From Hyphomicrobium sp. (GTDB taxonomy: Bacteria > Pseudomonadota > Alphaproteobacteria > Rhizobiales > Hyphomicrobiaceae): DNA of 6,583 nt. This document shows positions 1-5,959 of this stretch, one piece after another. The stretch's first letter is position 1. Each line of letters opens with the position of its first letter. The translations under genes and the position numbers were made by a program. Location of the stretch: assembly GCA_030598645.1 (NCBI GenBank), contig JAUVPN010000155.1:1-6583 (forward strand), in the 5' to 3' direction. A model generated the notes under the pieces. It saw nothing but the letters and a program-made list of their open reading frames with translations, did no database searches and was not told the origin of the DNA.

Positions 1-348
1 GCCCGCGCGCCGCGCCCTCAATGGATCGTGCCAAAGACGCATGATCGCGCCGGCGGGTACGAACACGAGGGCGAACACGGCGAACATCACAATGGGGTTC
101 ACGACCCGGTGCAATAAAAGCCCGAACTTGAACCAAAGCCTATTGAGCGGCTTCAGAAACGTTGGTGCCAGTAGGCTGACTGCTGCCAGGATCGCAGCGA
201 TGCTAAGCGCCGGCCACAACACCGTTGGGCTGTTGCGCCACACAATTGCAACGATCAGCGCCACAGTCGCAAACACAAGGCCCGTGGCGCGCTCCGACGG
301 CGGCTTAATCTCGCCAACAGAAAAACTCTCGTGGAAATTCTTAGGCAT
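1..348 (-). CDS. SxtJ-family membrane protein, C-terminus cut by window edge
   Basis: Reading the minus strand from the ATG at 348-346 gives 116 open codons that run off the left edge. The protein begins MPKNFHESFSVGEIKPPSER, has three hydrophobic segments (about residues 22-37, 42-62 and 84-103), and ends visibly in IMRLWHDPLRARR. The N-terminal HESF motif, three-helix layout and a membrane-exit segment of MRL..DPLR type match the SxtJ family, small inner-membrane proteins named after the saxitoxin cluster. The family is usually about 125-135 residues, so only the last few residues should be missing. Its biochemical role is unknown; it tends to sit beside a carbamoyltransferase and a DUF5989 protein in glycan or toxin clusters. 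No carbamoyltransferase precedes it here, so it appears to head its own leftward transcript. There is no clear Shine-Dalgarno before the ATG; a GTG two codons upstream (352-354) is an alternative start. An in-frame stop at 379-381 limits further extension. Confidence 0.82.
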   Translation of the reverse strand, partial: MPKNFHESFSVGEIKPPSERATGLVFATVALIVAIVWRNSPTVLWPALSIAAILAAVSLLAPTFLKPLNRLWFKFGLLLHRVVNPIVMFAVFALVFVPAGAIMRLWHDPLRARRAG

Positions 349-1095
349 ATACACGGGACCAAATTTTATGCAAAGCTTTTATGCCGAATAACTTTTGGAG
401 GGACGAGAGTGATAAGGAAATATGGTGAATATGTAGATCAAACTGAAGGTTGATTGCTGATCGCCGCGCGAAGTTTTGAAAGCGATCCTATCCTTGCTGC
501 GGAGCCCTTCTAGGAAAATGTGGATCTCAGCTTTCGCGACAATGGACACAATGTGGCACGCTGTAAACCAAGGACAGGCTTCGCAGCGCTGTCCATCATC
601 ATGCCATTATATGTCTCATGAGCGCAGCACTGGGCAGGGTTCCCGGTCAGGAGGGAACCTGCGCCTCAAAAAGTTTTCTCAAAGGCGTCCCCTGAGAAAG
701 CCCAGCGCGTCATTTCCCTTATACCCCCGGCAGAACTATTTTTTCCCCAATATCTCTTCACCGTACAAAAATTTTATACTTATGCTGGGCTAACACTGCA
801 ATTGGACCGAACGTTGAGGCTAGTCAAGGATGCAGAATGGATCTTGAGTGGTTCACCTGAAGATTTGGAGCAAAAACCGAACTCGACCCCAAGGGATATG
901 ACTCAGGCAACCGTTTAATCCGGTTTATGTCGACAGCAGACGCTCGTAGGCCCTCGGAAGGACTGTCGCTGAGTGTTTCCACGACAAGGCCAGATTAACG
1001 TTGAATCATTGCTTCGCACACCATGGGCACGAACTTTGGTAATACGTGCATGAGATCCCACCATTTTTATTGGTTGCCATTTCAGCGTCAACAAA
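349..1095. other. Divergent intergenic region, no convincing gene
   Basis: This 747-base stretch separates the leftward SxtJ gene from the rightward WecG/TagA gene, so promoters for both should lie in it. I find no convincing sigma-70 pair: TATACT at 775-780 resembles a -10 box but has no matching -35 at the right distance and is about 300 bases from the next gene. The sequence is locally AT-rich (about 720-790). It holds a cluster of inverted repeats at 572-699, listed separately. A 105-codon plus-strand ORF from TTG 476 to 793 has no family resemblance and no good ribosome binding site. Reading plus-strand frame 1 from 409 to 918 gives peptide-like text interrupted by stops at 451, 514 and 616, which might be debris of a lost gene. 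None of this is strong enough to call a gene. Confidence 0.6.
572..699. other. Cluster of three predicted stem-loops (possible structured RNA or regulatory region)
   Basis: Three inverted repeats lie within 128 bases. The first, 572-594, pairs GGACAGGCT with AGC+CTGTCC around a TCGC loop: nine base pairs with one bulged G. The second, 634-662, pairs GCAGG/TTCCC (640-644) with GGGAA/CCTGC around an eight-base loop: ten base pairs with a bulged G at 639. GCGCAG near 622-627 could compete for CTGCGC at 659-664. The third, 675-699, pairs TTTCTCA with TGAGAAA around an eleven-base loop. None is followed by a clear T-run on either strand, so they do not look like simple intrinsic terminators. The pairing is seen in the sequence; a role as a small RNA, long leader structure or protein-binding region is inference. 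Each stem alone could arise by chance. Confidence 0.3.
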
Positions 1096-1938
1096 ATGTC
1101 TCTTCAACAGATCGATAAGCGCTTTTTGATTTTTGGCGTGCCAATTAGTGCAATCAACATGTCCGGCGCAGTTGATCGTTTAGCTTCATGGATAGTTCGA
1201 CGCGAATCGCGCTATGTGTGCGTCGTCGACGTTCATAACGTAATGCTAGCCCAAGAGAATTCGGAAATAATGGTGGCATTACGCGGAGCGGATATGGTTA
1301 CACCGGATGGTCAGCCACTAGTTTGGCTGGGCCGGTGGCTGGGCCACAATGTGTCCCGTGTTTGTGGGCCAGATTTATTGACCGCGGTTTGCACGCGATC
1401 AGTTTCGGAGGGATGGCGTCATTACTTTTATGGCGGTGCGGAAGGCGTCGCGGAAGAACTGGCCGCACGTCTGAGTGCTCGTCACAATGGCTTGATCGTC
1501 GCTGGCTTTGATTCTCCTCCATTCAGGTCTCTTACGGAGGAGGAAAAAGCTAATGCAGTGGCTAGGATCAATGCAGCCGAACCGGACATTGTCTGGGTCG
1601 GACTAGGCACCCCCAAGCAAGTACTGTGGATGCACGACTATGTCGACCTTCTCCGCAGCTCGATCTTGATCGGTATTGGTGCAGCATTCAACTTCCACAC
1701 GGGACGTGTGCGACGCGCTCCCCGCTGGATGCAGGAATACGGCCTGGAATGGTTGCATCGCCTAATTTCAGAACCCCGTCGTCTATGGCGCCGCTATTTG
1801 CTGATTGCGCCTCGTTTCGTCCTAAAGTGCTTCGGCGAATACGTACTCAAAGTGGGTGCTACTCATGCGCCGGGCATGAAATCGACGGCGGAGCAAGTGA
1901 ACCGAAAGAGCCCCTTCTCCAAAGATCCTCCAACGTAA
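1096..1938 (+). CDS. WecG/TagA/CpsF-family glycosyltransferase
   Basis: A 280-residue protein of the GT26 family, which transfers a sugar (N-acetylmannosamine, its uronic acid, glucose or similar, from a UDP donor) to an undecaprenyl-diphosphate-linked acceptor on the cytoplasmic membrane face. Diagnostic blocks are FGVPISAINM (13-22), VHNVMLAQ (46-53), ADMVTPDGQPLVW (65-77, with the conserved acidic D71), RVCGPDLL (88-95), a GLGTPKQ block, and GAAFNFHTGRVRRAPRWMQ followed by EWLHRLISEPRRLWRRYL. The basic C-terminal tail fits the membrane-association appendage known in TagA. Length is slightly above the usual 240-270 because of a divergent polar tail. The position matching the proposed catalytic threonine of Thermoanaerobacter TagA appears to be V43. 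The ATG at 1096 gives the expected N-terminus but lacks a good Shine-Dalgarno. It stands alone, 210 bases before gmd. The exact donor cannot be told from the sequence. Confidence 0.93.
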   Translation: MSLQQIDKRFLIFGVPISAINMSGAVDRLASWIVRRESRYVCVVDVHNVMLAQENSEIMVALRGADMVTPDGQPLVWLGRWLGHNVSRVCGPDLLTAVCTRSVSEGWRHYFYGGAEGVAEELAARLSARHNGLIVAGFDSPPFRSLTEEEKANAVARINAAEPDIVWVGLGTPKQVLWMHDYVDLLRSSILIGIGAAFNFHTGRVRRAPRWMQEYGLEWLHRLISEPRRLWRRYLLIAPRFVLKCFGEYVLKVGATHAPGMKSTAEQVNRKSPFSKDPPT

Positions 1939-2040
1939 GGCACATACCGTTAATCACAGCTACCTGAATGTCCGCGCTCTATCTGAAAGAATCTCATCGC
2001 AACTCAATAATTAGTATATTGTTTCTGGGAGTATGGGTCC

Positions 2041-2142
2041 GTGGAGGCCAAAATCCAAGGATTGGATCTCTCCCGACTGAAATTCAGCATCGCGTCGCAT
2101 CTTGTGCGCGAGCGCTTGCTGCCATTGCTTGAACGCAGGTGA
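2041..2142 (+). CDS. Possible 33-residue small ORF just upstream of gmd
   Basis: A GTG at 2041 opens 33 codons ending at TGA 2140-2142, seven bases before the gmd start. A Shine-Dalgarno-like GGGAG lies at 2027-2031, nine bases upstream. The predicted peptide begins MEAKIQGLDLSRLKF and ends LVRERLLPLLERR; it is basic and could form an amphipathic helix. I recognise no family. The frame is open further upstream, back to a TAA at 2008-2010, so it may also be the tail of a decayed gene. Its stop codon sits inside the AGGTGAAGG ribosome binding site of gmd, an arrangement that could couple gmd translation to it. The open frame is seen; that it is translated is inference, and ORFs this short are common by chance. 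Confidence 0.25.
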   Translation: MEAKIQGLDLSRLKFSIASHLVRERLLPLLERR

Positions 2143-2145
2143 AGG
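2137..2145 (+). promoter_or_regulatory. gmd ribosome binding site (AGGTGAAGG)
   Basis: AGGTGAAGG ends three bases before the TTG at 2149. The AGGTG part gives a seven-base spacing, which fits a start at 2149. It decides the start of gmd: the frame is closed by TGA at 2140-2142, and the next in-frame ATG lies at codon 61, after the nucleotide-binding motif. Confidence 0.6.
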
Positions 2146-2148
2146 TCG

Positions 2149-3222
2149 TTGGACCGTAAAGTCGCACTTATAACCGGCATTACGGGTCAAGATGGCGCCC
2201 ATTTGGCGCGGCTACTCTTGCAAAAGGGCTATGTTGTTCACGGAATTAAGCGCCGCTCATCCTCGTTCAACACAGCACGCGTGGACGACCTCTATGTCGA
2301 TCCCCATGAGCACGAAACGCGCTTTCTAATGCATTATGGTGACTTAACGGACGCTACCAATCTCATTCGCCTCATCCAGGAGCATCAGCCGGATGAGATC
2401 TATAACCTGGCAGCCCAAAGCCATGTTCAGGTGAGCTTTGAGACGCCCGAGTACACGGCCAATGCCGATGCCCTTGGCACGCTTCGCCTGCTTGAGGCCA
2501 TCCGCATCCTCGGGATCAAGGACAAGGTGCGATTTTATCAAGCCGCGACATCGGAGATGTACGGCAAGGTTCAGGAAATCCCACAGCGAGAGACCACCCC
2601 ATTCTATCCGCGGTCGCCTTATGGCGCCGCGAAGGTTTATGCGTATTGGATTACCGTGAATTACCGTGAGGCGTACGGCATGCACGCCTCCAACGGCATC
2701 CTGTTCAACCATGAAGGCCCCTTGCGGGGTGAGACGTTTGTGACGCGTAAGATCACGCGCGCTGTTGCCGACATCGAGCATGGTTTGCAAGAGCGGCTCT
2801 ATTTAGGAAATCTCAATGCGAAGCGTGACTGGGGGCATGCGCGCGACTTTGTCGAAGGGATGTGGCTAATGCTGCAACAATCAGAGGCCGACGATTACGT
2901 GCTTGCGACAGGGGAAACACACTCGGTTCGTGAGTTTGTCGAGGTCGCCTTTGCCCATGTGGGACGAATTATTGGATGGCGCGGTGCGGGTATCGACGAG
3001 GTGGGCTTTGATAAACGGACCGGCGAGGAGCTCGTACGTATTGATCTACGGTACTTCCGCCCGACCGAAGTCGATGAGCTTCTGGGTGACGCCAGCAAAG
3101 CGCGCGAGAAACTCGGGTGGGAACCCCGTATAAAGTTTGCGGAGTTGGTGAGCGAGATGGTGGAGGCCGACTTGAAGCTGATTGAGCAAGAGCGCTGGCG
3201 TAAAGATCGGGCGGCCAGCTAA
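2149..3222 (+). CDS. gmd: GDP-mannose 4,6-dehydratase
   Basis: A 357-residue cytoplasmic short-chain dehydrogenase/reductase of the extended class that converts GDP-D-mannose to GDP-4-keto-6-deoxy-D-mannose with bound NADP, the entry step to GDP-L-fucose, GDP-D-rhamnose and GDP-perosamine. The Rossmann motif GITGQDG is at 10-16 and the family-specific [15 protein letters not shown], which contacts cofactor across the tetramer, at 35-49. Catalytic T134 and E136 sit in AATSEMYG, and Y158 and K162 in the YxxxK motif (YGAAK). [12 protein letters not shown] (194-205), [15 protein letters not shown] and [14 protein letters not shown] are all present. Length is close to the E. coli enzyme (373). One block reads NHEGPLRGE (187-195) where many homologues have NHESPRRGE. 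The start is TTG, set by the upstream ribosome binding site and in-frame stop. The fcl remnant begins 30 bases downstream in the same frame, the usual gmd-fcl pairing. Confidence 0.97.
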   Translation: MDRKVALITGITGQDGAHLARLLLQKGYVVHGIKRRSSSFNTARVDDLYVDPHEHETRFLMHYGDLTDATNLIRLIQEHQPDEIYNLAAQSHVQVSFETPEYTANADALGTLRLLEAIRILGIKDKVRFYQAATSEMYGKVQEIPQRETTPFYPRSPYGAAKVYAYWITVNYREAYGMHASNGILFNHEGPLRGETFVTRKITRAVADIEHGLQERLYLGNLNAKRDWGHARDFVEGMWLMLQQSEADDYVLATGETHSVREFVEVAFAHVGRIIGWRGAGIDEVGFDKRTGEELVRIDLRYFRPTEVDELLGDASKAREKLGWEPRIKFAELVSEMVEADLKLIEQERWRKDRAAS

Positions 3223-3252
3223 GGCGAGTTGTTTCGAGGTTTGGGGCAATTC

Positions 3253-4271
3253 ATGGAGCAGGAGCGCGAAGCTGCATCACGCACACCCTAAGCCCTTGCC
3301 GGTAAGCGTGTTTGGGTCGCGGGCCATCGCGGGATGGTGGGCGCCGCGCTTGTGCGACGGCTTGGCTACGAAAATTGCCAGATCCTGACGGTGGATCGTA
3401 CCCAAGTTGATCTGGCGCATCAGATCAGCGTGGAAACCTGGATGGGCGAGCACAATCCCCAAGCCATTTTTGTCGCCGCGGCCAAGGTCGGCGGGATTTT
3501 GGCCAACGATACATACCCGGCAGATTTCCTGCACCAGAACCTCTTGATTGAAGCCAATATCATCGATGCGGCCTGGAGAAGCGGCGTTGAAAAGCTGCTC
3601 TTTCTTGGCTCCTCCTGCATTTATCCCAAGCACGCCGCCCAGCCTATCACCGAAGACGCGCTCCTGACCGGACCGTTGGAGCCCACCAACGAGTGGTATG
3701 CCATTGCAAAAATTGCGGGGATCAAGCTGTGCCAAGCCTACCGCAAGCAGTACGGCTGCGACTTTGTCTCCGCCATGCCCACCAATCTCTATGGCCCAGG
3801 GGACAACTATGATCTCGCCACCAGTCACTGATTCCCGCGCTCCTTCGCAAGGCGCACGAAGCAAAGGTGAGTGGCGACACGGAAATGATGATTTGGGGAC
3901 CGGGCACGCCGAAGCGGGAGTTCTTACACGTCGACGATTGCGCCGATGCGCTCGTGCATCTCATGAAAGTCTACTCTGCCCCCGGACACATCAATGTGGG
4001 CTCGGGCAAGGAGCTTTCCATTCTCGAGCTTGTCCGCCTCATTTGTGATGTCGTCGGCTTCAACGGCGAAATAACGTGCGATCGCTCCAAACCCGACGGG
4101 ACGCCGCGGAAGCTCATGAGCAGCGAGAAGTTGCGTGCGCTGGGCTGGTGTCCGCGGATCAAGCTGAATGATGGGCTCCGCAATGCATATGAGGCCTTCT
4201 TGACTGAAAGGTCCGCATCTCAATCCAGCAGAATGTCGGGGGGGCGGGGGCATGCTCAGCAAGTACGTTAA
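3253..4271 (+). pseudogene. fcl: GDP-L-fucose synthase, broken by a nonsense codon and a frameshift
   Basis: GDP-4-keto-6-deoxymannose 3,5-epimerase/4-reductase, the second step to GDP-L-fucose. The likely original start is ATG 3253, with GGGG at 3243-3246 as ribosome binding site. Codon 13 (3289-3291) is TAA, directly before [17 protein letters not shown], the family's N-terminal strand and NADP-binding motif (24-30). No in-frame start lies between this stop and ATG 3334, which falls inside the glycine motif. The body is otherwise good: S120 and C122 in GSSCIYPK, Y149 and K153 in [14 protein letters not shown] at 177-185. After H192 (3826-3828), equivalent to E. coli His179, one base is missing. 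The frame hits TGA at 3829; restoring a G gives SHVIPALLRKAHEAKV and continues through REFLHVDDCADAL to the stop at 4269-4271. Repaired length would be 339 residues (E. coli 321, about 13 extra at the N-terminus). Sequencing errors could explain the lesions, but two independent ones favour a real pseudogene. Confidence 0.88.
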
Positions 4272-4418
4272 CTAAAGGTCTGAACCGAGCCCTCTGCAGG
4301 TCTCCATTTGTCAAGGAATGCAAGCATTGCTCGAGCCTTTTGGCATAAGCCGTGTCATCAGGCCTGGGAAGTATTACAGTTCGCCCTGGTTAAGAGTGAA
4401 ACGAGACTTCTCCGTTCT
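4272..4418. other. Convergent intergenic gap, no clear terminator
   Basis: The rightward gmd-fcl unit and the leftward UXS-WbaP unit meet here, so terminators for both are expected. I see only weak pairings: AATGC-AA-GCATT at 4317-4328, the palindrome GCTCGAGC at 4329-4336, and, on the minus strand, a bulged AAC/GAG-AAGT-CTC/GTT stem near 4400-4416. None has a convincing T-run, so termination may be Rho-dependent. Confidence 0.35.
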
Positions 4419-5891
4419 CTAGTATGCACCTTTGCGGCTGAGGACGGCCAGCGGGGTCTTCAATAGAATGTAAAAGTCGAGCCACATGGACCAGTTTTGT
4501 ATATAAAACAGATCTTCCGCCCGCTGGAACTCAAGATCTCCATTGCGGCTGCTCACCTGCCACAGGCCTGTTAGCCCCGGGGGAAAGAGCTGGCGTTCTC
4601 GCTTGAAGTCTGCATCAAATCTCTCAAGATCATAAAATGGAAGAGGTCGGGGTCCGACAATGCTCATGTCGCCGCGCAATACGTTCCACAATTGTGGGAG
4701 CTCATCGAGGCTGCTGCTGCGAATGAAGCTACCGATCCGTGGCAACACGCGCGGATCGTTCCTCAGTTTGCACTCTCTCTGCCACTCCTCGCGCGCGGCT
4801 GGGTTGGCGTCCAGATACTCTTGGAGGCGCACTTCGGCATCGACATACATGGTGCGAATTTTGAACACGAGGATGGGGCACCCACCCTGGCCCGTCCGCT
4901 TTTGCATATAAATGGTAGGGCCGGGATCAATGATCTTTATGGCGATCATCATCGCACCCATGACGGGCAGCGCCAACAACAGCATTGGTCCCGCAAGGGC
5001 TATATCCATAGCGCGCTTGAGCCATCGGTTGCGTCTTAGCTGAAGCTTGGCCGGCATTTCAATGCCAACATAGCTCCCCAAACTCCGTGTCTGCAGCCAA
5101 AGGCTTGGCAGCGTGGCGACATCATAAGCAACGAAGGTTCTGCAACCAGCCATGTCAGGGCCCTTGAAGGATGAGAGCATCTGATGCTGGTCGGGATGCG
5201 TCAGAAGGATGGTTTCGACGCTGCGCGCCAAGCCCAACACGCGGGCGTCGACCGGCTTTCCCAGACCACTGCCTGTTGTTTGGACGAGGACCCGGTTGAC
5301 TCCGGTGAGATGGCCGACCGGACGGAGTCCCAGCTCAGGTTGTGCCTCCAAATGTTTGAAAATGGAGCGTGCCTTGTTATCCGTGCCGGCCACAAGAGTC
5401 GGGGCGCCCCAGGTTCCCTTGGCAATGAGCGCCCGACGCACCAGAACCTCCAGATAAAAGCCGGCGGGCAGGAGAAGGATGCCCAGGATGACGGCTGCCT
5501 GGAGCTGGCTGGCGATGCTCCCTAGTAGCGCGTAAAGGAACAACATTTCGGCGACGAACAGGATGATCGCGAAGACGCGAAGACGCAGTCGTTCGAATGG
5601 CGACGGGCCGGCGCCTTTGTAAAGCCCAACGGCGAGACAGCTGGCTAGAAACAGAAGCAAGCCAAGCGCGTCGAACGGCGTAAGGGCGGAGAGGTCTGAC
5701 GGCGGCAGCACCACCACCGTGATCGCTGATGTGACCAACGTCGCCAAGAGGAACGAGATAGCGTCCGCCAGTATGAGCCATGCCCCGACCTCGACCTGAC
5801 GCTCGGACACACCGATCCCGGCCGCCAAAAGCCGGATTGCACGAGATGTGTTATTATCCTCCTTTTTGATGATGAGGCTGCTATGCGTCAT
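4419..5891 (-). CDS. WbaP-like undecaprenyl-phosphate sugar-1-phosphate transferase
   Basis: A 490-residue polyisoprenyl-phosphate hexose-1-phosphate transferase (large WbaP type) that starts repeat-unit assembly by moving a sugar-1-phosphate from a UDP-sugar to undecaprenyl phosphate. Four membrane segments lie at about 37-63, 73-91, 105-124 and 130-151. A soluble Rossmann-like domain follows (about 160-285). The catalytic domain starts at RAMDIALA (293), with the re-entrant helix at about 296-321 and a kink proline at P309. FKIRTMYVDAE is at 343-353, the acidic dyad D396-E397 in SSLDELPQLWNVLRGDMS, then IVGPRPL, PPGLTGLWQVSSRN and the terminal ILLKTPLAVLSRKGAY typical of WbaP. The donor may be UDP-galactose, UDP-glucose or another hexose; sequence does not settle it. 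ATG 5891 is the only upstream start before a stop (TAG at 5900-5898) but lacks a Shine-Dalgarno. A perfect AAGGAGG lies inside codons 9-12. It follows UXS by 68 bases and is probably cotranscribed. Confidence 0.93.
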   Translation of the reverse strand: MTHSSLIIKKEDNNTSRAIRLLAAGIGVSERQVEVGAWLILADAISFLLATLVTSAITVVVLPPSDLSALTPFDALGLLLFLASCLAVGLYKGAGPSPFERLRLRVFAIILFVAEMLFLYALLGSIASQLQAAVILGILLLPAGFYLEVLVRRALIAKGTWGAPTLVAGTDNKARSIFKHLEAQPELGLRPVGHLTGVNRVLVQTTGSGLGKPVDARVLGLARSVETILLTHPDQHQMLSSFKGPDMAGCRTFVAYDVATLPSLWLQTRSLGSYVGIEMPAKLQLRRNRWLKRAMDIALAGPMLLLALPVMGAMMIAIKIIDPGPTIYMQKRTGQGGCPILVFKIRTMYVDAEVRLQEYLDANPAAREEWQRECKLRNDPRVLPRIGSFIRSSSLDELPQLWNVLRGDMSIVGPRPLPFYDLERFDADFKRERQLFPPGLTGLWQVSSRNGDLEFQRAEDLFYIQNWSMWLDFYILLKTPLAVLSRKGAY

Positions 5892-5959
5892 GACGGTCTA
5901 AGCAAAATGCGAGAAGCGTATTTTTCCAGCCGCGACTGCTGTGGCGCCGATACAGGATA

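Larger units (their letters stand above)
1939..2148 (+). other. Intergenic leader upstream of gmd
   Basis: This 210-base gap follows the glycosyltransferase stop. It begins AT-rich, with TATATT at 2015-2020 that could serve as a -10 box, but the matching -35 position (about 1992-1997) is poor. No terminator is visible after 1938, so read-through from the upstream gene is possible. A short hairpin, ATCCAA-GGA-TTGGAT, sits at 2053-2067. From about 2041 composition shifts towards coding-like GC-rich sequence with a short ORF, listed separately. Confidence 0.4.

Noticed and set aside
41..391. Plus-strand 116-codon ORF
   Set aside because: It lies opposite the SxtJ-family gene, whose minus-strand reading has a recognisable N-terminus and three membrane segments. 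The plus-strand product resembles nothing and is a shadow.
572..594. Intrinsic terminator
   Set aside because: The stem is good but neither strand has a run of T after it, and no gene ends nearby.
775..780. TATACT as a promoter -10 box for the gene at 1096
   Set aside because: No acceptable -35 sequence 16-18 bases upstream, and it would leave a leader of about 300 bases; not supportable from sequence alone.
476..793. Plus-strand 105-codon ORF starting at TTG
   Set aside because: No ribosome binding site, odd composition, no recognisable motif, and it spans the hairpin cluster; likely chance.
2344..2790. Minus-strand 148-codon ORF inside gmd
   Set aside because: Antisense shadow of a gene with all catalytic motifs on the plus strand.
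3828..3831. Programmed ribosomal frameshift in fcl
   Set aside because: No slippery heptamer or downstream structure at the site, Fcl is not known to use frameshifting, and a separate nonsense codon upstream already disables the gene.
3277..3864. Minus-strand 195-codon ORF opposite the fcl pseudogene
   Set aside because: The plus strand codes for unmistakable Fcl sequence here. The antisense frame is open only because of GC-rich codon structure.
4238..4250. G-rich tract (G7-C-G5) as a phase-variation switch or quadruplex
   Set aside because: It lies in the last codons of an already broken gene, where slippage would change only the tail; too few separate G-runs for a good quadruplex.
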